Shown here: positions 46,429-54,849 of the stretch, one piece after another
Numbering within the stretch: position 1 is the stretch's first letter
Layout: every line of letters starts with the position of its first letter
Source of the DNA: Oscillospiraceae bacterium
Lineage (GTDB): Bacteria > Bacillota > Clostridia > Oscillospirales > Acutalibacteraceae
Direction: 5' to 3'
Length of the DNA: 64,000 nt
Assembly: GCA_029219165.1 (NCBI GenBank)
Contig: JAQXSW010000007.1
Span: 124,001 to 188,000 of the forward strand
The notes under the pieces: model-generated
What the model was told of the DNA's origin: nothing
Database searches by the model: none
What the model saw: only the letters and a program-made list of their open reading frames with translations
Position numbers and translations under genes: made by a program

Positions 46429-47535
46429 ATGAAAGAGCTAAAGATATTTGATAGCATTTTAAATGACTTACAAAAGATATTTGAAATTGTCAGCAATAAC
46501 ATAGTCAGAATAATAATCGGCATTATAGTTATTGTTCTATTTTTACTTTTTAGAAAATGGTTGTCAAAGAATCTTGCATCTATATTTGGTAAGCTTTTTA
46601 GAAAAAGACCTGTAATTGGAGCGGGTATTAGAACCTCAATTCAAGATCCTTTAAAGGCTTTCTTTGCAATTCTGGGTCTTTATTTAGGATTTGCAATTAT
46701 GGGGCCTCCGGCTGTAATTATGTCAACGCTTACTAAATTTTTTAGAATAAGCATTATTGTATTGCTTACATGGGCGCTGGCAAATTTCACGCCTTTTGCA
46801 ACATCTTTTATAATAAAAATTGAGGGAAAGTCTAATAAAAAGGCAAATGCGGTTGCAATTAAGTTTATTGCAAATATTGCCAAGGTAATAATTATTGCCC
46901 TTTCGGTAGTTGTAATAATAAGTGAGCTTGGTTATAACATAACCGGACTTTTGACCGGTCTTGGTCTTGGCGGTCTAACTTTTTCACTTGCAGCTCAAAG
47001 CACAGCGGCAAATCTTTTTGCAGGATTCTCAATAGTTTCGGATAAACCATTTGATGTTGGCGACTACATAATTACTCCATCTGTTGAGGGAATAGTTGAA
47101 GATATTACAATGCGTTCAACTCGAATTAGAACAATAGCTGATACCGTAATTGTAATGCCAAATTCTAAATTGGTGGATGAGCCCATAACTAATTGTTCCA
47201 GAATGGGCAAGCGTTATGCTGATTTTAAAATAGGCCTTACATATGATACGAGCGGTGAAGTAATAAAAAAATGTGCTTCTGAAATTGAGCAAATGCTGAG
47301 AGACGACGAGGGAATAGATGATGAAAGAATAGTAGTTGCATTTGATGGATTTTCAGATTCAAGTCAAGACATTCGAGTTATTTATTTTACAAAGGCCACA
47401 GAATTTGATCAGGCACTTAAGGCCAGAGAAACGGTTTATTATAAAATTAAAGAAATCGTTGAATCAAATGGTGCATCTTTTGCTTTCCCAAGCACAAGTG
47501 TATACATGGAGAACCCTAATGTCGGCAAAAACTAA
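46429..47535 (+). CDS. MscS-family small-conductance mechanosensitive channel
   Basis: Osmotic safety valve of the inner membrane. It has 368 residues with five hydrophobic segments (about 23-43, 75-105, 107-130, 150-172 and the pore helix 175-205). The pore-lining helix GLGLGGLTFSLAAQSTAANLFAG and the following PFDVGDYI motif are diagnostic. The cytoplasmic beta and alpha/beta domains end with SFAFPSTSVYM. It lies five bases after leuS, an accidental-looking operon partner. Confidence 0.93.
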   Translation: MKELKIFDSILNDLQKIFEIVSNNIVRIIIGIIVIVLFLLFRKWLSKNLASIFGKLFRKRPVIGAGIRTSIQDPLKAFFAILGLYLGFAIMGPPAVIMSTLTKFFRISIIVLLTWALANFTPFATSFIIKIEGKSNKKANAVAIKFIANIAKVIIIALSVVVIISELGYNITGLLTGLGLGGLTFSLAAQSTAANLFAGFSIVSDKPFDVGDYIITPSVEGIVEDITMRSTRIRTIADTVIVMPNSKLVDEPITNCSRMGKRYADFKIGLTYDTSGEVIKKCASEIEQMLRDDEGIDDERIVVAFDGFSDSSQDIRVIYFTKATEFDQALKARETVYYKIKEIVESNGASFAFPSTSVYMENPNVGKN

Positions 47536-47564
47536 TTGACTTTGAATGCTTGCTGATGTATAAT
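47536..47564 (+). promoter_or_regulatory. rpsU promoter
   Basis: TTGACT (47536-47541), 17 bp, TATAAT (47559-47564), directly after the mscS stop. A bulged hairpin GCAGTCC/GGACGTGC (about 47567-47591) followed by TTTATTT lies in the leader and might attenuate. Confidence 0.8.
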
Positions 47565-47638
47565 ATGGCAGTCCGTAACTGTATGGACGTGCTTTATTTA
47601 AAGATATAAACCCTACATTTCGGAGGGAGGGACATATA

Positions 47639-47815
47639 ATGAGCCAAGTAAAAGTTAAAGAGAATGAATCTCTAGACAGCGCTCTCAGACGTTTTAAGAG
47701 ACAAACATCACGCGACGGTGTTATTCAGGAAGTGCGTAAAAGAGAGCATTATGAGAAGCCATCTGTAAAGAGAAAGAAGAAGTCAGAGGCTGCTCGTAAG
47801 CGTAAATTTAAGTAA
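47639..47815 (+). CDS. rpsU: 30S ribosomal protein S21
   Basis: A 58-residue highly basic protein, [22 protein letters not shown], with the conserved [21 protein letters not shown] tail (shown in part: [19 protein letters not shown]). GGAGGGAGG precedes the start. It has its own promoter and terminator. Confidence 0.97.
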   Translation: MSQVKVKENESLDSALRRFKRQTSRDGVIQEVRKREHYEKPSVKRKKKSEAARKRKFK

Positions 47816-47821
47816 TAAAAC

Positions 47822-47856
47822 AAAACCGGTCACTAATAAGTGGCCGGTTTTTAATT
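47822..47856 (+). terminator. Terminator after rpsU
   Basis: AACCGGTCAC pairs with GTGGCCGGTT around TAATAA (one mismatched pair), followed by TTTAATTTT. Confidence 0.88.
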
Positions 47857-47977
47857 TTGAATTTATCACAATGTTATAATATGATTGTAACCTTTACTGT
47901 TTATTTGTATATTAAAAAGCCATTTTATATTTAAAGACAAGTGTGTATAATTAAATTGACCAACTAACAAAAAAGTC

Positions 47978-48157
47978 TTGAATTTTGGTTCACTTAAAGC
48001 AACTACAAATTACAGTTACGATGAAAACGGCAACTTGATAAAAGAGTCAAACTCATATAACATGAGTTATAGTGCTGCTTGTAAATGTATGCAGGCTATC
48101 CTCTATGACGGAAATGGAAATAGAGCATATACTCTTGATAGGGAATGTGACAAATAA
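47978..48157 (+). pseudogene. RHS/YD-repeat protein remnant
   Basis: A 59-codon open stretch without a start codon or ribosome binding site that is convincing. It encodes two YD-repeat-like pieces, NYSYDENGNLIKE (from 48008) and ILYDGNGNRAYTLDRE (near 48100), ending in TAA at 48155-48157. The YDxxGNxx pattern is typical of RHS/YD-repeat toxin and wall-associated proteins, which are thousands of bases long. This looks like a leftover of such a gene in the 475-bp rpsU-yqeG gap. The rest of the gap (47857-47977) shows no gene. Confidence 0.65.
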
Positions 48158-48185
48158 TTTAATTTTTAGGCAAATGGTTTGATTT

Positions 48186-48213
48186 CCGGTTGCAGAAATG
48201 CATCCGGTTTTTT
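48186..48213 (+). terminator. Terminator after the RHS remnant
   Basis: CCGGTTGCA (48186-48194) pairs with TGCATCCGG (48199-48207) with one mismatch, then TTTTTT. It suggests the remnant kept the 3' end of a formerly expressed gene. Confidence 0.75.
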
Positions 48214-48290
48214 CTATATCTGTTCTTTACTTGCTAAAGTTACTAAATTCGATTACTATTTATGATATAACTTGTCCGAGGAGGATGTGT

Positions 48291-48842
48291 ATGGCTTTTG
48301 CAGATTTATTACACAAATTATTCAAGACGGATGTAAGGAAACAAAATGTATGGGATATTACGGTTTCCGAACTTGTTGCTATGGGTGTTAAAGCGGTGAC
48401 AGTTGATGCGGATAATACTACTTCTTATGATGGCACAATAGAGCCGCTTCCGTTTTCACATGACTGGATTTCAGAGCTACAAAATGCAGGCATACGTGTT
48501 CTGCTCTTGTCAAATGCAACGACGGAACGCGCAAGTCAGCTTGCTAATCAGTACGGTATACCGGTAATAGGAATGGCTTTAAAGCCGTTGCCGTTTGGGT
48601 ATTTACGGGCAGCACTAAAGCTTCGTCTTGCTCCGTCAAAGATTTGCATGATAGGAGATCAGCTCTTCACAGATATTTTGGGGGCCAATTTTATAGGCTT
48701 TAAGTCAATTTACGTTTATCCTTATAAGCCGGAAGAACGAAATGTTATAAGTTATCGTTTGAGGCGTTTGGCTGAAAAACTGATATTTGAATATCAGGAT
48801 AAAAAATATGGTGGAAATAGGGTGCATAGTTTTGAAAATTAA
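48291..48842 (+). CDS. yqeG: YqeG-family HAD IIIA phosphatase
   Basis: A 183-residue HAD-superfamily phosphatase of the YqeG type. Motif I is VTVDADNTTSYDG (DxDNT), motif II LLLSNATTERA, the conserved lysine lies in LKPLPFGYLRAA, and motif III is MIGDQLFTDILGAN. ATG 48291 follows GAGGAGGA. The physiological substrate of bacterial YqeG is unsettled. It overlaps the M24 peptidase gene by 11 bp. Confidence 0.9.
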   Translation: MAFADLLHKLFKTDVRKQNVWDITVSELVAMGVKAVTVDADNTTSYDGTIEPLPFSHDWISELQNAGIRVLLLSNATTERASQLANQYGIPVIGMALKPLPFGYLRAALKLRLAPSKICMIGDQLFTDILGANFIGFKSIYVYPYKPEERNVISYRLRRLAEKLIFEYQDKKYGGNRVHSFEN

Positions 48843-49893
48843 GAAACTGGCAGAAAAGTTGACGGCAGGCAGTGCCGGGCTTGTAACCTCAGAAGAAAGC
48901 ATCTTGTATCTTACGGGATTTCAAACGGACAACGGGTATCTTTTGGTTACAAAGGACAACTCATATTTTATGACCGATTCAAGATATATAGAGGCGGCAA
49001 AACAGCAGATAAAAGACTGTGAAATAATTTGTGGAAACGATCTTTTTGAGGTGTTTTCAGATATTCTTTTAAGCCTACAAATAGAACGACTTTTTGTTGA
49101 AGCAACAAGACTCAATGTTTTAACGGTTGCAAAGTATAAGGAGCGCTTTGCTCCGGTAGAACTTGTATATACAGATGAACTTGATTGTCACATAAAGGCT
49201 CTTCGTAAGATAAAAAGCGAAGAGGAAAAGAACAAAATTATCAGTGCTCAGCGTATTGCAGAACAGGCTTTTCTAAAAGTCTTGGACATAATAAAACCTG
49301 GAGTTTGTGAACGTGATATAGCGGCGGAACTGGAATACTATATGCGCCGCGGTGGGGCGGATGGAATTTCTTTTGATACAATCGTTGTAACAGGTGCCAA
49401 TTCTTCAAAACCACATGGTGTTCCGGGTAATACAAAAATTGCATTGGGAGACTTTGTTACAATTGACTTTGGTGCGGTTTATGAGGGCTATCATAGTGAC
49501 ACGACTAGAACCGTTGCTGTCGGAAATCCGTCAGATGAAATGCGTCTGGTTTATGACACTGTTTTGAAGGCGCAAATTGCAGGTGTGGACGCCGTGAAAT
49601 CCGGTATGTGCGCAAAAGATGCAGACGCTGTTTGCCGAAATATTATTGAAGAAGCAGGGTATGGCGACGCATTTGGACACGGTACCGGTCACGGAGTAGG
49701 TGTTGAAATACATGAGGCTCCGACAATATCACCACGGTCAACTGAAACTTTGCAAGAAGGCAACGTAATAACTGTTGAACCGGGTATATATCTCCCGGGA
49801 AAATTCGGTGTAAGAATAGAAGATATGCTATATGTTACAGAAACCGGCTCAGAGAATCTTGTTACACTTCAAAAGGAATTGATAATACTTTAG
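48832..49893 (+). CDS. M24-family Xaa-Pro aminopeptidase
   Basis: Metallo-aminopeptidase of the PepP/YqhT type. It has 353 residues: an N-terminal creatinase-like domain (about 1-125) and a pita-bread catalytic domain with the five metal ligands in VTIDFGAVYEGYHSDTTR (two Asp), FGHGTGHGVGVEIHE (His), ITVEPGIY (Glu) and RIEDMLYV (Glu). The start is taken as TTG 48832, spaced after AGGGTG; ATG 48787 would overlap yqeG by 56 bp. It is followed by efp, the same order as in Bacillus (yqhT-efp). Confidence 0.92.
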   Translation: MKIKKLAEKLTAGSAGLVTSEESILYLTGFQTDNGYLLVTKDNSYFMTDSRYIEAAKQQIKDCEIICGNDLFEVFSDILLSLQIERLFVEATRLNVLTVAKYKERFAPVELVYTDELDCHIKALRKIKSEEEKNKIISAQRIAEQAFLKVLDIIKPGVCERDIAAELEYYMRRGGADGISFDTIVVTGANSSKPHGVPGNTKIALGDFVTIDFGAVYEGYHSDTTRTVAVGNPSDEMRLVYDTVLKAQIAGVDAVKSGMCAKDADAVCRNIIEEAGYGDAFGHGTGHGVGVEIHEAPTISPRSTETLQEGNVITVEPGIYLPGKFGVRIEDMLYVTETGSENLVTLQKELIIL

Positions 49894-49958
49894 TTTCAAA
49901 ACTTTCCAACAATTGACAAGATGAATGTATAAGTTCTTTTTTATAATATAAAAAGCAC

Positions 49959-49987
49959 TTGAAAAAATGCATAGACTAATATACAAT
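49959..49987 (+). promoter_or_regulatory. Likely efp promoter
   Basis: TTGAAA (49959-49964), 17 bp, TACAAT (49982-49987), about 38 bp before the efp start. Confidence 0.6.
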
Positions 49988-50024
49988 AGTACCCGTATAC
50001 AAAGAATATTCGGAGGTTTATTTT

Positions 50025-50582
50025 ATGATATCAGCAGGCGATTTCAGAAACGGCGTAACATTTGAAGAAGAAGGACAAGTTCTTCAGGTTGTTGAATTTC
50101 AGCATGTTAAGCCGGGTAAAGGCGCAGCTTTCGTAAGAACTAAGACAAAAAATGTTATTACCGGTGCTGTAGTTGAAAAGAGCTACAACCCAACAGCTAA
50201 ATTCCCAACAGCTTTTGTTGAGAGAAAAGAAATGGAATATTCATATAATGACGAAGGTCTTTATTACTTCATGGACCCGGAGACATATGAATTAATTCCA
50301 ATCAATGAGTCAGAACTTTCAGACAACTTTAAGTTTGTTAAGGAAAATATGGTTTGCCGTATTCTTTCATATAAGGGCAAGGTGTTTGGTGTTGAGCCAC
50401 CAAACTTTGTTGAACTTACAGTTACTCAGACAGACCCTGGTTTCAAGGGTGACACGGCTACAAACACATTAAAGCCGGCTACACTTGAAACAGGCGCAGA
50501 AGTTCGTGTTCCTCTTTTCATTAATGAGGGTGAAGTAATTCAGATTGACACCAGAACAGGCGAATACATGGGTCGTGCATAA
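50025..50582 (+). CDS. efp: Elongation factor P
   Basis: Rescues ribosomes stalled at polyproline. It has 185 residues and three beta-barrel domains. The modification loop is [15 protein letters not shown] with Lys at the tip (KPGKG). The C-terminal signature ...[30 protein letters not shown] is intact (the gene-family block is [16 protein letters not shown]). CGGAGG precedes ATG. No modification enzyme gene is nearby. Confidence 0.97.
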   Translation: MISAGDFRNGVTFEEEGQVLQVVEFQHVKPGKGAAFVRTKTKNVITGAVVEKSYNPTAKFPTAFVERKEMEYSYNDEGLYYFMDPETYELIPINESELSDNFKFVKENMVCRILSYKGKVFGVEPPNFVELTVTQTDPGFKGDTATNTLKPATLETGAEVRVPLFINEGEVIQIDTRTGEYMGRA

Positions 50583-50600
50583 TTGACGGAGGATAATAAT

Positions 50601-51038
50601 ATGACAGTTATTGAAAGAGTTGCTTATATCAGAGGCCTTGCTGAAGGTCTTAACTTAAATTCAGAAAAAGCAGAAACAAAAATGTTTAATGCTATAATGG
50701 ATGTTCTTGAAGATCTTGCTGACGAAACAGCAGATATTGAAGATACAATAGCTGTTATGACTGAACAGCTTGATGAAGTTGATGCTGATCTTTCAGATCT
50801 TGAAACAATCATTTATGATGATCTTGATGATGTTTTAGATGACGAAGATTATGAGGATGCCTTTATGGACATGGATGACGAAGAAGAGGAATATTATGAA
50901 GTTGAATGTCCTGCTTGTCATGATACAATATGTGTAGATGAAGGAATTCTTGAAGAGGGCAGTATTGATTGCCCAAATTGTGGGGAAAAGCTTGAATTTG
51001 AAATAGAATTTGATGACGAAGACGCACCACAGGAATAA
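50601..51038 (+). CDS. CD1247 N-terminal-domain protein with zinc ribbon
   Basis: A 145-residue acidic protein typical of Clostridia. It has a helical N-terminal region MTVIERVAYIRGLAEGLNL (the CD1247 domain) and a very acidic middle with a coiled-coil look (about 35-100). The C-terminal zinc ribbon is CPACHDTICVDEG ... CPNCGEKLEF. ATG 50601 follows GGAGGA. It often lies next to efp. Molecular role unknown to me; the zinc ribbon suggests nucleic-acid or protein binding. Confidence 0.8.
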   Translation: MTVIERVAYIRGLAEGLNLNSEKAETKMFNAIMDVLEDLADETADIEDTIAVMTEQLDEVDADLSDLETIIYDDLDDVLDDEDYEDAFMDMDDEEEEYYEVECPACHDTICVDEGILEEGSIDCPNCGEKLEFEIEFDDEDAPQE

Positions 51039-51054
51039 TTTCTTAAACAATATG

Positions 51055-51085
51055 GGGCATCGACTTAAGTCGGTGCCCTTTTTTA
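51055..51085 (+). terminator. Terminator after the CD1247-like gene
   Basis: GGGCATCGAC (51055-51064) pairs with GTCGGTGCCC (51069-51078) with one G-T pair, followed by TTTTTT. Confidence 0.9.
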
Positions 51086-51105
51086 CCCGTAAGGAATGAT
51101 ATAAA

Positions 51106-51654
51106 ATGGAAACGTTTGAAAAGAAAAAATCCAGCGAAGTAATTTATGATGGTAAAATAATTAAAGTTGAAGTGGACAGAGTGGAACTTCCAAATGGAAG
51201 GGAAGCTATTCGTGAGGTTGTAAGGCACAACGGAGGAGTTGCACTTCTTCCAATAACAGATGAGAACGAAATAATTTTCGTAAAACAGTTTAGATATCCT
51301 TATGAAGAGGAGTTGCTGGAAATACCTGCGGGTAAACTAGAGCCTAATGAGGATTCGTATAATGCCGGAATTAGAGAGCTAAAGGAAGAAACCGGTGCAG
51401 TAGCCTCAGAAATTTCTTTCCTTGGAATGATGTACCCTTCTTCGGGTTACTGTGCAGAGAAAATATACATTTATTCAGCAGAAGGCTTAACTTTTCATGA
51501 GCAAAATTTAGACGAAGATGAGTTCTTAAATGTAATTAAAATACCGTTTGAAAAGGCTTTGGAAATGGTATTAAACGGTGAAATAAAAGATGGGAAAACA
51601 CAGATTGCAGTTTTAAAATATGCAGCAAAAATATCTCAAAATAAGGAAGTATAA
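51106..51654 (+). CDS. nudF: Nudix hydrolase, ADP-ribose pyrophosphatase-like
   Basis: Hydrolyses ADP-ribose or similar nucleoside diphosphate sugars. It has 182 residues. The Nudix box is GKLEPNEDSYNAGIRELKEETGA (given in two parts: GKLEPNE and RELKEETGA), preceded by VKQFRYPYEEELLEIPAG, which is typical of the NudF/ADPRase subgroup. It is followed immediately by maf. Confidence 0.92.
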   Translation: METFEKKKSSEVIYDGKIIKVEVDRVELPNGREAIREVVRHNGGVALLPITDENEIIFVKQFRYPYEEELLEIPAGKLEPNEDSYNAGIRELKEETGAVASEISFLGMMYPSSGYCAEKIYIYSAEGLTFHEQNLDEDEFLNVIKIPFEKALEMVLNGEIKDGKTQIAVLKYAAKISQNKEV

Positions 51655-51657
51655 TTT

Positions 51658-52242
51658 ATGAAGTTAATTCTTGCATCACAATCTCCAAGACGAGTTAAAA
51701 TGCTTGCAAATTTGGGATTTGATTTTAATGTTATAGTTTCAAATGTAGATGAAAGTGCAGTGCAGTTTGGAAATGATCCAATAAAATCAGCAGAAGAAAT
51801 TGCATCATTAAAGTCTAATGCGGTTTTTTCATCTTTATCCAGTGTTGCAAAACTGGACTCTGTTGTACTGGGAGCAGACACTATAGTTGTATGTGATGAT
51901 GAAATTTTGATGAAGCCAAAAGATGCGGATGATGCAAAAAATATGCTTCGGAAGCTTTCCGGAAGAAAGCATCAGGTTGTTACCGCTGTAGCCCTTTCAA
52001 CTGCAAGGGGAACTGAAACGTTTTCTGCGGTTACAGATGTTTATTTTTATCCTTTGTCAGATGAAACTATTAATGGATATATATTGAGCGGAGAACCAAT
52101 GGATAAAGCGGGCTCGTATGCCATTCAAGGTAAAGGCTCATTGTTGGTTGAGAGAATAGACGGCGATTATTTTAATGTCGTTGGTCTCCCAATTTCAAAG
52201 ACAGTAAAAAAACTTGAAAATTATGGCATTAAAGTCATTTAA
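51658..52242 (+). CDS. maf: Maf-family nucleotide pyrophosphatase (dTTP/UTP type)
   Basis: House-cleaning pyrophosphatase acting on non-canonical or excess dTTP/UTP; also linked to septum regulation. It has 194 residues starting MKLILASQSPRRVKMLANLG, with VVLGADTIVVCDDEI and the C-terminal DKAGSYAIQGKGSLLVERIDGDYFNVVGLP blocks (DKAGSYAIQG, DGDYFNVVGLP). In Bacillus maf also precedes the mreBCD cluster. Confidence 0.95.
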   Translation: MKLILASQSPRRVKMLANLGFDFNVIVSNVDESAVQFGNDPIKSAEEIASLKSNAVFSSLSSVAKLDSVVLGADTIVVCDDEILMKPKDADDAKNMLRKLSGRKHQVVTAVALSTARGTETFSAVTDVYFYPLSDETINGYILSGEPMDKAGSYAIQGKGSLLVERIDGDYFNVVGLPISKTVKKLENYGIKVI

Positions 52243-52248
52243 ATAATA

Positions 52249-52277
52249 TTGTTTATTGCATTTTGGTAGGGTATAAT
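52249..52277 (+). promoter_or_regulatory. Likely mreB promoter
   Basis: TTGTTT (52249-52254), 17 bp, TATAAT (52272-52277), 36 bp before mreB. Confidence 0.65.
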
Positions 52278-52312
52278 ACACATGTATATATTGAGAGAGG
52301 AGAATGTTGGAT

Positions 52313-53332
52313 ATGTTACTTTTTACACAGGATATAGGAATTGATCTTGGAACAGCAAATACCCTTGTTTTTGTCAAGGGAAAAGGAATTGTAATTCGCG
52401 AACCTTCAGTAGTAGCTGTAGATGTTCGTTCTAACCCAAATAGAGTTGTGGCAGTAGGCCAAGAAGCAAAGGACATGATTGGTCGTACACCGGGATCAAT
52501 TACAGCAGTTAGACCGCTTAAGGATGGTGTAATTGCTGATTTTGATATTACTTCGGACATGCTTAAGGAATTTATAAGGCGAGCAATGAGTTCTTCACCT
52601 CTCACAAAGGCACGTGTTATGATCTGTATTCCATCAGGAGTTACAGAGGTTGAAAGACGTGCGGTACATGATGCGGCAAGAAGTGCCGGCGCAAAACAGG
52701 TTAGTCTTATTGAAGAGCCAATGGCTGCAGCAATAGGAGCCGGATTACCTGTTGCAGAGGCAACCGGCAGTATGGTTGTTGATATTGGCGGCGGTACCGC
52801 AGAAGTTGCAGTTATTTCACTTGGAGATATTGTTACTTCATGTTCCGCAAGAGTTGCCGGAGACAGCTTTGATGATGCAATAATTGCTTATGTTAAGAGA
52901 AAGTACAATCTTCTTATTGGTGAAAGAACCGCAGAAGACATTAAAATAAAAATTGGTTCAGCTTATCCATATGAAGGAGAAGGAGCAATTGATGTTAAGG
53001 GAAGAAATCTTGTTGACGGTCTTCCAAAGAACATTGAAATTACTTCTGAGGAAGTAAGAGAAGCTCTTTCTGACAGCGTAAATTTAGTTTTAGATGCAAT
53101 CAGATCTACACTTGAAAAGACTCCACCGGAACTTGCAGCAGATATTATTGATCAAGGTATTATGCTCACAGGTGGCGGTGCACTTCTTCGTGGACTTGAC
53201 CGTCTTATTTCTGCTGAAACAAGAATGCCGGTTCATGTTGCAGAAAATCCACTTGATTGTGTTGTAGATGGTACAGGTATTTGTCTTGAAAATGATATGT
53301 TAAGTTTAACAAGTAGTAAAAATTATGACTAA
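52313..53332 (+). CDS. mreB: Rod-shape actin homologue MreB
   Basis: Actin-like filament that guides elongation. It has 339 residues. The phosphate 1 motif is [15 protein letters not shown], phosphate 2 is [17 protein letters not shown] and the adenosine motif is [17 protein letters not shown] 52313 fits the AGGAG at 52298-52302 (10-bp spacing) and the family N-terminus; the ATG at 52304 is too close. First gene of mreB-mreC-mreD-PBP2-minD. Confidence 0.97.
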   Translation: MLLFTQDIGIDLGTANTLVFVKGKGIVIREPSVVAVDVRSNPNRVVAVGQEAKDMIGRTPGSITAVRPLKDGVIADFDITSDMLKEFIRRAMSSSPLTKARVMICIPSGVTEVERRAVHDAARSAGAKQVSLIEEPMAAAIGAGLPVAEATGSMVVDIGGGTAEVAVISLGDIVTSCSARVAGDSFDDAIIAYVKRKYNLLIGERTAEDIKIKIGSAYPYEGEGAIDVKGRNLVDGLPKNIEITSEEVREALSDSVNLVLDAIRSTLEKTPPELAADIIDQGIMLTGGGALLRGLDRLISAETRMPVHVAENPLDCVVDGTGICLENDMLSLTSSKNYD

Positions 53333-53342
53333 TCAGTGAGTT

Positions 53343-53372
53343 TAAAGGGGCTTTTTGCATAAAAGGCCCCTT
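53343..53372 (+). terminator. Hairpin between mreB and mreC
   Basis: AAAGGGGC pairs with GCCCCTTT, with a further TTTT/AAAA pairing inside. No U-run follows, so it is more likely an attenuating or mRNA-stabilising hairpin that keeps MreB in excess over MreC/D. Confidence 0.55.
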
Positions 53373-53395
53373 TATGAGATATAAAAGGAGACATT

Positions 53396-54262
53396 ATGAG
53401 CCGTTTAGTTAAAACCACATGGTTCAAAATAATAATTTTACTTTTGGTTTTGTTGCTTGTTTGTATCATTGTTGCTGCAGCAACAATTAAGGGTAGTTCC
53501 CCTTTGACAACGGTTACAGGTACAATTGCGGAGCCTTTATCCAGAGTTTCTTCATCAATTGGAAGAGGCTTTACAAAGGTGTCACATTTTTTCACTTCAT
53601 CGGAAAAATATGAGGCTGAAATAAAGGATTTGAAAGACCAAATTGTTGAGTATCAAGCAGAACTTGCTGAATATGAGCAGACAAAACAAAAACTTGAATT
53701 GTATGAGGACTTTTTGGAAATAAAGGAAAATCATCAGGACTATGAGGTTGTGCCTGCTGTTGTAATTGGAAAGGATTCCTCCAATTCATTTACTACTTTT
53801 GTATTTAATAAGGGCTCAGTAGATGGTGTATCAGTAAATGACCCGGTTATTTATGGTAAGGGAATTTTGGTTGGGGTTGTTACTAAGGTTTCGCCAACAT
53901 ACTGTGTAGTGTCCACAATTCTTGATCCAAACATTAGTGTAAGCGCATATGAAGTTAGAACAAGAGAGACCGGCTTTTTATCTACCACAACAGCAATGTC
54001 TTCCGAATCACTCTGCAGATTGTCTGGACTTGAAAGAACTACTTCAATTGCTAATGGCGGTATAGTCTGTACAACAGGAGTTGGTGGGGTATATCCAAGA
54101 GACTTAATAATAGGAACGGTTAAAGAAGTAAAGAATGATGATAAAGATATTTCTTCATATGCTGTAATTGAACCAAGTGTTGAAGTTGGAGAATTATATG
54201 ATGCATTAATTTTGACAAGTTTTGACGGACAGGGCTCAAGTTCAGCTATAAATCAGGAGTGA
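53396..54262 (+). CDS. mreC: Rod-shape-determining protein MreC
   Basis: Scaffold joining MreB to extracellular wall synthesis. It has 288 residues: one N-terminal transmembrane helix (about 10-30), a coiled coil (about 65-110), and the beta-rich MreC domain with VVIGKDSSNSFTTFVFNKGSVDGV and GVYPRDLIIGTVKEV. AAGGAG precedes ATG. It is followed by mreD after 7 bp. Confidence 0.95.
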   Translation: MSRLVKTTWFKIIILLLVLLLVCIIVAAATIKGSSPLTTVTGTIAEPLSRVSSSIGRGFTKVSHFFTSSEKYEAEIKDLKDQIVEYQAELAEYEQTKQKLELYEDFLEIKENHQDYEVVPAVVIGKDSSNSFTTFVFNKGSVDGVSVNDPVIYGKGILVGVVTKVSPTYCVVSTILDPNISVSAYEVRTRETGFLSTTTAMSSESLCRLSGLERTTSIANGGIVCTTGVGGVYPRDLIIGTVKEVKNDDKDISSYAVIEPSVEVGELYDALILTSFDGQGSSSAINQE

Positions 54263-54269
54263 GGATAAA

Positions 54270-54827
54270 ATGACGCGCAACATATCAAATAAAAAATTGA
54301 ATATGTACATAAGACGCGTAGTTTTTGTATTGGCTATATTATTAGTTTCCGCAATTCAAAATACTCCGCATTTATTTCCGGAGATTTTTGGAGCTCACGC
54401 ATTTTTATTGCTTCCGCTAATAATTTCTATTTCCATGTTTGAGCGTGATATTGCCTCAACTATGCTTGGAATATTAGCCGGATCTTTGTGGGACGTTTCT
54501 TCTTCCTGGGGTGACGGATTTAATGCATTGTTTCTTATGATAATTGCAACTATTACCGGAATGCTTATAAATTATTTGATGAGAAACAATCTTTCCACAG
54601 CATTTTTAATATCGGGAATATCAATCGTTATTTATATCTTGCTACACTGGTTCTTTTTTGTTATTTGCAGGGGTGTTGAAGGCGGCGGCCTTCTCCTATT
54701 CACGTTCTATTTCCCGTCTGCAATATATACATTTTTGTTTACCCCGGTATTTTATATTCTTATTAGAAGCTTTATGAAGAAATTAAAAGAAAAATTTCCT
54801 CATAAAACACAGTTTACTCGCTTATAA
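54270..54827 (+). CDS. mreD: Rod-shape-determining protein MreD
   Basis: Polytopic membrane partner of MreC. It has 185 residues with about five or six hydrophobic segments from residue 13 to 170 and the conserved LAGSLWDVSSSWGDGFNALF region. Position between mreC and a class B PBP supports the call. Confidence 0.9.
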   Translation: MTRNISNKKLNMYIRRVVFVLAILLVSAIQNTPHLFPEIFGAHAFLLLPLIISISMFERDIASTMLGILAGSLWDVSSSWGDGFNALFLMIIATITGMLINYLMRNNLSTAFLISGISIVIYILLHWFFFVICRGVEGGGLLLFTFYFPSAIYTFLFTPVFYILIRSFMKKLKEKFPHKTQFTRL

Positions 54828-54849
54828 TTTGTGAAAGGATGCAACAATT

